From NCBI GenBank assembly GCA_964429875.1, contig CAYSDL010000008.1, positions 1 to 46,082 of the forward strand: a stretch of DNA of 46,082 nt, written 5' to 3'. The position numbers and the translations under genes were made by a program. Below, piece after piece: positions 27,358 through 36,024 of this stretch. Numbering within the stretch: position 1 is the stretch's first letter; each line of letters starts with the position of its first letter. The notes under the pieces were generated by a model, which did no database searches, had not been told where the DNA came from, and saw only the letters and a program-made list of their open reading frames with translations. Source of the DNA: CAYSDL01 sp964429875. Its GTDB lineage: Bacteria; Fidelibacterota; Marinisomatia; SCGC-AAA003-L08; D37C17.

Positions 27358-27997
27358 AACGTCTTTCTCTTTTTTGAAAATCTAAAATAGCTTTCTCTAA
27401 TTCTTGTTTATCAAAATCTGGCCAATATACATCAGAAAAATAAATTTCTGAATATGCAATTTGCCATAATAAAAAATTTGAAAGTCGAGATTCTTTGCCA
27501 GTCCTAATTAATAAATCTGGATCAGGTATATTTAATGTATACAAATATGAATTAAAATCATTTTCATTTATTTTTTTAATGTTTTTTTGTTTTAGAAGCA
27601 TATTGATTCCATTTACAATTTCCTGACGACTTCCATAGCTAATTGCTAAATTTAAATTTAATCCGGTATGTTTATTTGTTTTTTTTATTACGGAATTAAG
27701 TTTTTTTCTTGTAATAAAATCAAGTTTACTAATATCTCCTATCATATTCAATTTAATGTTATTGTTCATTATAAGTCCAAGTTGATCATCTAGGGATTTA
27801 ACAAGAAGATTCATTAAAGAAACTACTTCAGATTTAGGTCTTTTCCAATTTTCATTTGAGAATGTATATAACGTTAAAAATTTAACTCCTATCTCAACAC
27901 AGTATTCTGTTATTTTTTTTACAGCCTTCACACCATTTTTATGACCATAAATTCTATTTTTATCATTTAAGGATGCCCACCTACCATTTCCATCCAT
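27341..27997 (-). CDS. uppS: Isoprenyl (undecaprenyl) diphosphate synthase, start uncertain
   Basis: Condenses farnesyl diphosphate with isopentenyl units to the lipid carrier of cell-wall synthesis. Motifs: MDGNGRWA (catalytic Asp), YTFSNENWKRP (about 45), DLLIRTGKESRLSNFLLWQ (about 155) and SEIYFSDVYWP. From the ATG at 27997 it has 218 residues, and the conserved HIAII before MDGNGRWA would be untranslated. Upstream the same frame has no ATG, GTG or TTG before a TAA at 28046-28048. One more A in the A-run at 28042-28047 would connect a TTG at 28059 and give 239 residues, near the family norm. Confidence 0.93.
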   Translation of the reverse strand: MDGNGRWASLNDKNRIYGHKNGVKAVKKITEYCVEIGVKFLTLYTFSNENWKRPKSEVVSLMNLLVKSLDDQLGLIMNNNIKLNMIGDISKLDFITRKKLNSVIKKTNKHTGLNLNLAISYGSRQEIVNGINMLLKQKNIKKINENDFNSYLYTLNIPDPDLLIRTGKESRLSNFLLWQIAYSEIYFSDVYWPDFDKQELEKAILDFQKRERRYGKID

Positions 27998-28076
27998 AAT
28001 AATAGCAATATGTACAGGTGTATTTTTTTTTATTATACTAATTTTTTATCCTTAATCAATTTTAGAAAACTTTAAA

Positions 28077-29174
28077 CTAGTGAAAAGTTGCTATTTTCTT
28101 AGATATTTTTTCAAACTCTAAGAAATTTTTTGTATTGGATACTGTTACCATATATGGGACTCCATTATCAGAGCATTCTGATAGGAGTGGGTCAATATAT
28201 AATTTTCCTAATAATGGAATATTCAATCTATTACTTTCTAATTCTCCACTACTACCCTTAAAAATATCAAGAGAAAAATTAAATTCTCCATTATCTTGAA
28301 TATTTATTTTATTTTTATTAATTAATAATTCCAAATTAGAACTTTTATGAAAATTATTTAATTTTCCTGAAATAGAAAGTTGAGACATATTCTCTATTAC
28401 ACCTATTAGAGGAACGTTAACTTTTTCAAACATATCTGATCCTTTTTTTACATCAGCTAGAGATAGATCTTGCGGTGTTGTTATTATAACAGATCCAGTT
28501 AATTGTATTTTTTGCACTAAAGTAAGTTGTATATCGCCAGTCCCTGGGGGTAAATCTAAAATCAAATAATCTAATTCACCCCAATCTACATTATCAAAAA
28601 ACTGCTGAGTCATCCTAGCAACCATAGGGCCTCTCCAAATTGCAGGAGAATTTTCATTATTTAAAAAGCCAAAAGACATAAATTTCATGCCAAACTTTTT
28701 AATTGGAACTAATTTATTATCTTTAAGTATTGGCTGTTTATCATAACCAATCATTATTGGTAAACTAGGACCATAAATATCTAAATCTAAATATCCAACT
28801 TTATATTCTTTAGCTAATTGGCAAGCCACATTTAATGAAATTGTAGATTTTCCAACTCCACCTTTACAGCTAGCAAAAGCAATAATATTTTTGATATTTA
28901 AAGAATTTCTATTATTTGTTAATGACTCCTCATCCAAAAATTCAATATTAATATCTTCAAATTGGAATTCATCACTAATTAAATTTCTTATACTCTTTTT
29001 AATAATTTCTTTATGCTTGTCATTATCTGTTTTAACACTTAAAATAAAATCAATAGCATTATTTTTTCTAATTAGAATATCTTTAATTATCCCAAAAGAT
29101 ACTATATCTCTATTAAATCCTGGATAACTAATAGTTTTAAGTTTTTCAATAATATTTGTTTTTATATCACTCAT
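28077..29174 (-). CDS. mrp: Mrp/ApbC/NBP35-type P-loop ATPase (Fe-S carrier family)
   Basis: 365 residues: an N-terminal DUF59/MIP18-like domain (about 1-82) and a MinD-like ATPase (about 95-350) with a deviant Walker A CKGGVGKST (about 102), YLDLDIYGPSLP, the Walker B-like LILDLPPGTGD (about 205), and IITTPQDLSLADV. The usual CxxC iron-sulfur ligand after ENMS is absent: the segment reads ENMSQLSISGKLNNF. The family loads Fe-S clusters onto client proteins. It is the first gene of the envelope run and lies behind a hairpin that ends the ferredoxin gene. Confidence 0.9.
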   Translation of the reverse strand: MSDIKTNIIEKLKTISYPGFNRDIVSFGIIKDILIRKNNAIDFILSVKTDNDKHKEIIKKSIRNLISDEFQFEDINIEFLDEESLTNNRNSLNIKNIIAFASCKGGVGKSTISLNVACQLAKEYKVGYLDLDIYGPSLPIMIGYDKQPILKDNKLVPIKKFGMKFMSFGFLNNENSPAIWRGPMVARMTQQFFDNVDWGELDYLILDLPPGTGDIQLTLVQKIQLTGSVIITTPQDLSLADVKKGSDMFEKVNVPLIGVIENMSQLSISGKLNNFHKSSNLELLINKNKINIQDNGEFNFSLDIFKGSSGELESNRLNIPLLGKLYIDPLLSECSDNGVPYMVTVSNTKNFLEFEKISKKIATFH

Positions 29175-29189
29175 TATCTATATAATTAA

Positions 29190-29215
29190 AAACAGCTGCA
29201 TAAAAGCAGCTGTTT
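29190..29215 (-). terminator. Hairpin between ferredoxin and mrp
   Basis: Perfect 10-bp inverted repeat AAACAGCTGC / GCAGCTGTTT with loop ATAAAA. Both strands have an A/T-rich flank. On the minus strand it follows the ferredoxin stop by about 30 bases and precedes mrp ATG by about 15, so it probably ends the ferredoxin transcript or reduces read-through into the envelope operon. Confidence 0.75.
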
Positions 29216-29247
29216 ATTAAAAAATGCTATTTAATTAATTTACACTT

Positions 29248-29550
29248 TTAACCATCATATTCTCGCCCAAAATAATCATAATTTATTTTTATAAATTTTG
29301 ACCATTCTTCTGGCACAGCATCTTCTTCAAAAATTGCTTCTACTGGACATTCTGGTTCACAAACACCACAATCTATACATTCTTCTGGATCAATATATAA
29401 TTGTTTATCAGTTGGATCAAAACCTGGTTCTTTTGCTTCAGCTCCAGCCCCTTCTTTATCATTAGGACCATGTATACAATCAACTGGACAAACTTCTACG
29501 CAAGCTGTATCGCAAGTGCTTACACAAGGATCAGCAATAATATAAGCCAT
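29248..29550 (-). CDS. Ferredoxin with two Fe-S cluster sites (7Fe/8Fe type)
   Basis: 100 residues, cytoplasmic electron carrier. The N-terminal site is CVSTCDTACVEVCPVDC and the second is CIDCGVCEPECP (about 58-69) followed by VEAIF. The spacing resembles the FdxA 7Fe ferredoxins, with a loop between the sites (about 27-50) rich in Gly/Ala/Glu and an acidic C-terminus (VPEEWSKFIKINYDYF). The partner enzyme is unknown. Strong AAAGGT Shine-Dalgarno before ATG. Divergent from rng across a 313-base spacer. Confidence 0.92.
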   Translation of the reverse strand: MAYIIADPCVSTCDTACVEVCPVDCIHGPNDKEGAGAEAKEPGFDPTDKQLYIDPEECIDCGVCEPECPVEAIFEEDAVPEEWSKFIKINYDYFGREYDG

Positions 29551-29863
<313 letters not shown>

Positions 29864-31375
29864 ATGAAAATTACCAAGGAAATATATATAAACTCTACTA
29901 TTGGTAGCACACGTATAGCTGTACTAGAAAACCAAAATTTAGTAGACTTATATATAGAACGTCCTGATCATAAAAAAATGGTTGGGAATATTTATAAAGG
30001 AAAAGTACAAAATGTAATTCCTGGTATGCAAGCTGCATTTGTTGATATAGGATATCATATTAATGCATTTCTACCCTTTTCTGAAGTTATAGATAAATAT
30101 TCAATTAATGATAAATCTTTCGATGAAGAAAAAAAAATATCGCACTCAAAGAAAAGTATTGATTATGAAATAGGAGATGATATTCTTGTACAGGTAATCA
30201 AGGAACCTTTCAGTGGGAAAGGTCCTAGAGTAAGTAATAACCTTTCAATCTCTGGAAATCTTATAGTTCTTGTTCCAAATCAAAGATATATAGGAGTTTC
30301 TAAAAAAATTCGTGATAGATATGAGAAAACAAGATTAAGACAGATTATTAAATCTATTAAACCAAAAGATTGTGGGATTATTGTTCGAACTATTACTTCA
30401 GGAAAAGATCAAAAAATTATAGAAAAAGACTTAAATAAATTAACGACTGAATGGGATGATATTAACACTAGAATAAAATCAAATGAGGCACCAGCACTTG
30501 TGTACAATGATCATAATATAACTAATATGATTATACGCGATCTATTTACAGAGGATATAAATAAAATATACACTGATAATAAACAATTATATAATAAAAT
30601 ATATTCTTACACAAAAGATACGAGCCCTAAACAAACTAAAAATATTGAACTTTATAAATCAAAGCTTCCAATTTTTGATAATAATAATATTGAGGATCAA
30701 ATAACAAAGTCCTTAAAAAATAAAGCATGGTTAAAAAGCGGATCATATCTTATAATAGATCATACAGAAGCAATGGTTGTTGTCGATGTAAATAGTGGAC
30801 GATTTATCGGCAAAGGAAACCACGAAGAAAATTCTCTTAAAATAAATCTTGAAGCTGCACAAGAGATAGCAAGGCAACTTCGAATAAGAGATATTGGGGG
30901 CTTAATAGTTATTGACTTTATTGATTTAATAAATACTAAGAATAGAAAAAAAGTGTACGATGAATTAAAGAAACTTCTTAAAAAAGATAGAGCAAAAGTT
31001 TCAATTTCAGAATTTTCTGAATTTGGTCTTCTTCAAATGACACGTCAAAGAATTGGGCTAAGTCTCTTACATACACTAACAGATGAATGTAAAGAATGTA
31101 ATGGTTTGGGTCGAATTAAGTCTAAAGATGCAACTCTCACTAAAATAGAAAATTGGCTGAAAAGATTCAAAACAAAATTTTCTGACAAAAGATTAATTAT
31201 ATATGTAAATGAGAAAATGAATGATTATATTCTTAACACCAAAAAATCTGTTATAAATAAACTTATCTTTAAAAACTGGATATGGATTAATTTGAAAGTT
31301 GATCCAAATCTAAAATCAAATCAATATAGAATTTTTTCGAAGAAAAGAAAGAAGGATATAACTAATGAAGTTTAA
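29864..31375 (+). CDS. rng: Ribonuclease G/E family endoribonuclease
   Basis: 503 residues, the length of RNase G rather than the long RNase E. An S1 domain lies near the N-terminus (about 37-125, GNIYKGKVQNVIPGMQAAFVDIG), then the RNase H-like/DNase I-like catalytic part with DVNSGRFIGK (about 307, first metal Asp) and GGLIVIDFIDL (about 345, second Asp). The zinc-link cysteines are in CKECNGLG (about 408). It processes rRNA and decays mRNA. The gene leads rplU and rpmA, a frequent order (rng/rne-rplU-rpmA). Confidence 0.92.
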   Translation: MKITKEIYINSTIGSTRIAVLENQNLVDLYIERPDHKKMVGNIYKGKVQNVIPGMQAAFVDIGYHINAFLPFSEVIDKYSINDKSFDEEKKISHSKKSIDYEIGDDILVQVIKEPFSGKGPRVSNNLSISGNLIVLVPNQRYIGVSKKIRDRYEKTRLRQIIKSIKPKDCGIIVRTITSGKDQKIIEKDLNKLTTEWDDINTRIKSNEAPALVYNDHNITNMIIRDLFTEDINKIYTDNKQLYNKIYSYTKDTSPKQTKNIELYKSKLPIFDNNNIEDQITKSLKNKAWLKSGSYLIIDHTEAMVVVDVNSGRFIGKGNHEENSLKINLEAAQEIARQLRIRDIGGLIVIDFIDLINTKNRKKVYDELKKLLKKDRAKVSISEFSEFGLLQMTRQRIGLSLLHTLTDECKECNGLGRIKSKDATLTKIENWLKRFKTKFSDKRLIIYVNEKMNDYILNTKKSVINKLIFKNWIWINLKVDPNLKSNQYRIFSKKRKKDITNEV

Positions 31376-31429
31376 TCTTGGATATTTAATAAATTATTAA
31401 ATAAATTACCGAGCTAATTAAGAGGACAG

Positions 31430-31861
31430 ATGGAAGCATTAATAAATTACAAGGGTCAACAAATTTTACTTACTGCAGGAGAAAAGGTAAAGATTCCTTA
31501 TCAAAAGGATTTAAAGCCAGGAAGTTCTATGGAGTTTAATGAGGTTCTTTATTTCTTTGATGGCAAAAAAAGACAAATTGGTAACCCATATATAAAATCT
31601 TTTTCTGTTAAAGGAAAAGTTGATTCTCATTTTAAAGATTCAAAAGTTATTGTTTTTAAAATGAAAAGAAGAAAAGGCTATCAGAAAAAAAATGGTCATA
31701 GGCAGCCTTACACTCTTCTACAAATAGATAAGCTCCTAGCAACAACAGCTGTTAAGAAAACTGCAACAAAAGCAAAAAGTGCTTCTTCAGCTGCTAAAAA
31801 AACATCTGTAAAGAAAACTGCTAAACTTAAACCAGCAGCTAAAAAAACCACAAAGAAATAG
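31430..31861 (+). CDS. rplU: 50S ribosomal protein bL21 with Lys/Ala-rich C-terminal extension
   Basis: 143 residues. The first ~103 follow bL21 (start MEALINYKGQQILL; KVIVFKMKRRKGYQKKNGHRQPYT, the rRNA-binding loop). The last ~40 residues (TTAVKKTATKAKSASSAAKK...) are a low-complexity basic tail not present in the standard protein. Its style recalls the repeated tail of RpoD in this window. It is nine bases before rpmA. Confidence 0.95.
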   Translation: MEALINYKGQQILLTAGEKVKIPYQKDLKPGSSMEFNEVLYFFDGKKRQIGNPYIKSFSVKGKVDSHFKDSKVIVFKMKRRKGYQKKNGHRQPYTLLQIDKLLATTAVKKTATKAKSASSAAKKTSVKKTAKLKPAAKKTTKK

Positions 31862-31870
31862 GATTTAATT

Positions 31871-32122
31871 ATGGCACATAAAAAAGGAATGGGAAGTTCA
31901 AAAAATGGAAGAGATAGTAATCCTAAAATGCTTGGGGTTAAAAGAGCTGATGGTCAATTCGTAACTGCTGGATCCATTCTTGTTAAGCAAAATGGAACTA
32001 AAATTCATCCTGGAAAGAATGTAGGAAAAGGAAAAGATTATACTTTATTTGCTATGATTGATGGTAAAGTAAAATTTCACAACTTACGTAAGACAAAAAA
32101 ACAAGTTAGCGTTTTAGCATAA
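31871..32122 (+). CDS. rpmA: 50S ribosomal protein bL27
   Basis: 83 residues. The N-terminus starts MAHKKGMGSSKNGRDSNPKMLGV, so it has no cleaved extension of the Firmicutes type. The N-terminal tail reaches the peptidyl-transferase centre. GGQFVTAG-like DGQFVTAGSILVKQNGTK is typical. Its stop overlaps by 17 bases, tail to tail, with the PAP2 phosphatase gene on the other strand. Confidence 0.97.
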   Translation: MAHKKGMGSSKNGRDSNPKMLGVKRADGQFVTAGSILVKQNGTKIHPGKNVGKGKDYTLFAMIDGKVKFHNLRKTKKQVSVLA

Positions 32123-32654
32123 ACTTATTCATTTTTTTATAAAGTTTTATTAGTATAAAAGATATACTCACACCTAAAATAAATCCAGAAAATACATCAA
32201 AGGGATAATGAACACCAATATACACCCTTGAGATTATTACTGTCAAAGCATATGACCAAAAATATAACTTATATTTTGGATATAAACTTGAGAAGAGAAA
32301 TGCTATCCCTGAGATATTAGCAGCATGATTTGATGGGAAAGAGGAATGTTTTCCTCCTAGACCACCTAAATGCCTTACATTTTCTAAGCCTAGTCCAAAC
32401 CACGGTCTATCTCTTAGTTCTAGATCTTTAATAAGTCCTCCTATTTGATCGCAAAATAAAATTATTATTGGGACCAATATTAAAAGTATCATTCTATTAT
32501 TTTTATCTTTATAGGCTAATAATAGCCAAAATATTAGTATAAATGGAATCCATGCTTTTGGTTCATCAAATAGTGGCATTATAAAATCAAATACAGGATT
32601 AGCAATTTTATTATTTATGAAAAAGAAAATTATTAAATCAATTTTTTCTAACAT
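32106..32654 (-). CDS. PAP2 family membrane phosphatase
   Basis: 182 residues with several membrane segments. The three phosphatase motifs are present: KDLELRDRP (about 74-82), PSNHA (about 107-111, with catalytic His) and SRVYIGVHYPFDV (about 142-154, nucleophile His). This small type acts on lipid diphosphates such as undecaprenyl diphosphate or on phosphatidylglycerol phosphate. Substrate cannot be fixed from sequence. It overlaps queG by seven bases and rpmA by 17 in the convergent orientation. Confidence 0.88.
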   Translation of the reverse strand: MLEKIDLIIFFFINNKIANPVFDFIMPLFDEPKAWIPFILIFWLLLAYKDKNNRMILLILVPIIILFCDQIGGLIKDLELRDRPWFGLGLENVRHLGGLGGKHSSFPSNHAANISGIAFLFSSLYPKYKLYFWSYALTVIISRVYIGVHYPFDVFSGFILGVSISFILIKLYKKMNKFMLKR

Positions 32655-33583
32655 TTATTATTCATACGTATATTCCTCTTGATGCCTTTATATTTTGTTC
32701 TTTTTATTGCACTTTTTTTAAATATTGATTTATATTGTAAATCAGTCAAATTATCCCAATCATGATTTGACATTTTTTCAATACTTTTTCGAATTTTAAA
32801 ATTTTCATCATTACTTAATTTAGAAAACTTATTATTCCATGGACAAACTTGCTGACAAATATCACATCCATAAATCCAATTATCTAATTTATTTTTATAT
32901 TTTTTTGGGATGTCATCTTTATGCTCAATTGTTAAGTAAGATATACATTTATTTGCATCTAAATTATATTCTTCAAATATAGCATCTGTTGGACATTCAT
33001 CAATACATCTTGTACATGTTCCACAAAGATCTTTTATAAAGGGATCATTATATTCAAGATCAAAATCTAATAAAATTTCTGATAAAAAAAACCATGATCC
33101 TATATTTTCATTAATAAGATTTGTATGCTTTCCAATCCATCCCAAGCCCGCTCTTTGAGCAATTTTTTTTTCAAGCAAGGGAGAAGTATCAACGCATACC
33201 CTATATTTAAATTTTTTATTTATTTCATTTTCAATACATGTGATAATTTCATATAATTTTTTTTTTATAATAATATGATAATCTTCACCCCATGCATAAT
33301 TAGATATTTTATATTCTTGTGAGTTGAGATCGTTTTGTCCAGTATAATAATTGTAGCCTAAAGAAATGATTGATTTAATCTCAGGAAAGTATTTATATAT
33401 ATTTTCTCTTTCTTCTTTCCTTTTTTCAATCCAATGCATAGTAGCATGATTACCTTGACGTAACCATCTATTTAAAATTTCAGAATCTTTATTGTCAATA
33501 ATTGGAGAAGAAACTCCAAAAAGGTCAAAGCCGCTTTCAATTGCTTTATCTTTTATTTTTGAAGTTATGTCTTTTGTATTCAA
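32648..33583 (-). CDS. queG: Epoxyqueuosine reductase
   Basis: Last step of queuosine synthesis in tRNA: reduces epoxyqueuosine with cobalamin and two [4Fe-4S] clusters. 311 residues. Diagnostic: VCVDTSPLLEKKIAQRAGLGWIGK (catalytic Asp and cobalamin pocket, about 130-153), CGTCTRCIDECPTDAI (about 184-199) and CDICQQVCPWN (about 240). It ends in a short C-terminal stretch without the HEAT repeats of the longer form. Neighbours are six bases upstream and an overlap downstream. Confidence 0.93.
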   Translation of the reverse strand: MNTKDITSKIKDKAIESGFDLFGVSSPIIDNKDSEILNRWLRQGNHATMHWIEKRKEERENIYKYFPEIKSIISLGYNYYTGQNDLNSQEYKISNYAWGEDYHIIIKKKLYEIITCIENEINKKFKYRVCVDTSPLLEKKIAQRAGLGWIGKHTNLINENIGSWFFLSEILLDFDLEYNDPFIKDLCGTCTRCIDECPTDAIFEEYNLDANKCISYLTIEHKDDIPKKYKNKLDNWIYGCDICQQVCPWNNKFSKLSNDENFKIRKSIEKMSNHDWDNLTDLQYKSIFKKSAIKRTKYKGIKRNIRMNNKC

Positions 33584-33589
33584 GAAGGG

Positions 33590-34393
33590 TTAGAAATATT
33601 CATAATATATAACTTTTATTTCTCTATTCATTGAATCTAACTCTTCACTTGTATTGCTATTATGGTTATATATACTTTCATTATTTTTTAAAATATCATT
33701 TACATTAATTTCTAACATTAAATTATCAGTTGCTGACCACCTTAGACCAGCATTTAAATATCCTTTTCCAGTTCTTAAAATTAAATCAGGATCAGAATCA
33801 TTTATTTCATCATCATCTCGTGCAAAATTATATTCTAACAACAATGAAAAACTTTGATTGATTTCTTTATCAATTCCAAAAAATAAATTTACATCTTCAT
33901 CTCCATCATTATTTTCAAAAGTATTTTTATTGATTCCAAAATGAAACCCTAGGTTTCCAAGAGCATCCCAATTTCTACTAGCCATTACATAAAGGCCTAA
34001 TGCTTTTTGTTCATACCTTTCAAAGCCTGTTCTGTTTATAAAACTACCTTTCCCCTGAGTATTTAAACCAAGTAAAATTGCTGGCATTGTACTTGTTTCA
34101 TCATATAGTCTATATTTCATCTGAACTTCTGGAGCACTTTTATTTTTTTCCATAGTGCCTACACCAATAAACTGCTGTATACCAAAAGATACACCAAAAG
34201 TGAACTTATCTGTAATACCAAATAACATTTTAGGGAGGATCCCACCATCTTTCATTAATAATGTTTCTAAAGCAAAAACGCCTTTAGGTAATGTTCCAGC
34301 AGTAGGCATAGAAACAAGATCTAATGGAGGATAGGGTTGTTCTTCTTGAGTGAATATGAAGGAAAGTAATATAACTAATAAAAGTTTTTTCAT
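33590..34393 (-). CDS. Putative outer-membrane beta-barrel (YjbH-like)
   Basis: 267 residues: signal peptide (about 1-16), then PPLDLVSMPTAGTLPKGVFALE, a start seen in YjbH-like outer-membrane proteins as I recall them, and amphipathic strands (KFTFGVSFGIQQF, ALGLYVMASRNWD, VNLFFGIDKE, SLLLEYNFARDD, LNAGLRWSATDNLMLEI). The pattern is a 10-12-stranded barrel. Function unknown. It lies six bases downstream of the dockerin-bearing nuclease and six upstream of queG, all co-directional. Confidence 0.65.
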   Translation of the reverse strand: MKKLLLVILLSFIFTQEEQPYPPLDLVSMPTAGTLPKGVFALETLLMKDGGILPKMLFGITDKFTFGVSFGIQQFIGVGTMEKNKSAPEVQMKYRLYDETSTMPAILLGLNTQGKGSFINRTGFERYEQKALGLYVMASRNWDALGNLGFHFGINKNTFENNDGDEDVNLFFGIDKEINQSFSLLLEYNFARDDDEINDSDPDLILRTGKGYLNAGLRWSATDNLMLEINVNDILKNNESIYNHNSNTSEELDSMNREIKVIYYEYF

Positions 34394-34398
34394 TAGGC

Positions 34399-35976
34399 TT
34401 AATTTAATATATAACTCACTACTAAAACAATATCGACTACATTGATTGTTCCATCTTGGTCCATATCACCTTGACATTCCTGGATATTATTAAAACTATT
34501 TCCTTCTAAGATATACTCTACTAATAAAACTATATCAAGCACATTAGTTACTCCATCAGAATTTATATCACCATATGGATCGCATGAAGAAAAATTTTCC
34601 TCACCAGGGGTGCCATAATCACCACTATCCATTTGCTGTGATGAAGATTCCCAATTATTTGATTGATTATTATCTAATACAGGGTCTAATAGCATCATGC
34701 TTCTACCCTCTATATTTGGAAAAATTTGTGTGTTGTAAACAACCTCATCAAGAATAATACCAGCTGGATGAGAAATAATAATTTCATCCCAAACATTACT
34801 AAGATTAAAATTATCATACTGATAATCAATATTAATATTACCATTTTCTTCAAAAACAGATGAAGACCCTAATACAATATATTCATTTGGATCTAATAAG
34901 ATGTGTTCATTTATAGTATGCTCATCAAAATCATTATCTTTTATTGAAAGTCCAAAAATATCAATAGATTCATTACTTATATTTGTTAACTCAAACCATT
35001 CTCCACTAGCTTCATTTACTACCCCTGGGTTATTCATAATTTCATTTATTATCAGTCCATCTGGGATGCCTTGTGATGTAATATATGCTTTCCAATATAC
35101 AGGCCTATGATCAGATATATTATTATGATAAAAATTATAACCTGTATAATCATCTATTCTAAGTGTTGAAACAGTACTGTTGAAATTTTGAACACTCAAA
35201 TTACTATTAATTAAAATATGATCAATATGGCTAGGATATGATGGATAAGACCAATAATATGTTGATCCTTCAGCAATTTCAAAATCAACGAAAATTAAAT
35301 CATCATTATCAATTAATGGTAATAATGAATTATTGTTATCAGGATCATCTAAAGAATCATTATAGTCTCCAACTGATATTACATTTTTATTATATTCTGT
35401 TTGAATATCAATGTAATCAGATAAAATTTGAGATGAAGCAAGTCTTCTATCAAATCCATCACTACAACACTTAAAATGTACATTTATCATTTGAAACTCT
35501 AAAAATGAATCCCCGCATGACCAAACAAAATTGGCACTCAGTGGATATCTCCAAGCAAATTCATATCCATTATTATTAAATAGCGTTTCATAGTCTATAA
35601 GAGTTACACAATCTTTTCTATAAGCAATATCAAGCCCATAGTACGGATTATTATCATCTAAAACAAATTCATATGCATGTAAAAGTGCTTCAAGTTCTTC
35701 ATGTTCATTTTGACTATTTAACTCTTGAAAATTTATTATATCTGGTAACAAATCATATATAATTTCCTGAACATCATTTAACGTGTTTACATTTAAAGGA
35801 AATGTTTTAATATTCCATGTCATAACCTCTAAATGGTCCCATGAATTAATAGGAGGAATTTCCCAATCTTCTTGTTCTGGAATAACAAACATTGTATCTG
35901 CAGGAGGACATTCTTGCATAATTGAAAATGATAAAATTGTAAAAAAAAGAAGTATATAATGACAAATCAATAACAT
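34399..35976 (-). CDS. Secreted EEP-type nuclease with lamin-tail and dockerin modules
   Basis: 525 residues: signal peptide (about 1-20); endonuclease/exonuclease/phosphatase domain (about 48-300) with VMTWNIKTFP, IINFQELN, the VHFKCC strand, VGDYND, SHIDHI and ISDHRPV, all catalytic positions intact; lamin-tail domain (about 307-455; LIINEIMNNP, GEWFELTN, LGLSIKDND-like); and a dockerin-like C-terminus with two Ca loops, GDINSDGVTNVLDIV and GDMDQDGTINVVDIV. EEP plus LTD resembles secreted DNases such as ExeM. Substrate DNA is inference. Lies in the surface protein block, 48 bases after the nucleotidase-EEP fusion. Confidence 0.85.
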   Translation of the reverse strand: MLLICHYILLFFTILSFSIMQECPPADTMFVIPEQEDWEIPPINSWDHLEVMTWNIKTFPLNVNTLNDVQEIIYDLLPDIINFQELNSQNEHEELEALLHAYEFVLDDNNPYYGLDIAYRKDCVTLIDYETLFNNNGYEFAWRYPLSANFVWSCGDSFLEFQMINVHFKCCSDGFDRRLASSQILSDYIDIQTEYNKNVISVGDYNDSLDDPDNNNSLLPLIDNDDLIFVDFEIAEGSTYYWSYPSYPSHIDHILINSNLSVQNFNSTVSTLRIDDYTGYNFYHNNISDHRPVYWKAYITSQGIPDGLIINEIMNNPGVVNEASGEWFELTNISNESIDIFGLSIKDNDFDEHTINEHILLDPNEYIVLGSSSVFEENGNINIDYQYDNFNLSNVWDEIIISHPAGIILDEVVYNTQIFPNIEGRSMMLLDPVLDNNQSNNWESSSQQMDSGDYGTPGEENFSSCDPYGDINSDGVTNVLDIVLLVEYILEGNSFNNIQECQGDMDQDGTINVVDIVLVVSYILN

Positions 35977-36024
35977 TTCTACTTACTTTCCCTTCTTGTT
36001 ATTAATTAAATATACAATAATTGA

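Noticed and set aside
31384..31402. Palindrome ATTTAATAA-A-TTATTAAAT between rng and rplU
   Set aside because: Only A and T, with a one-base centre that cannot form a stable loop; expected by chance in this composition.
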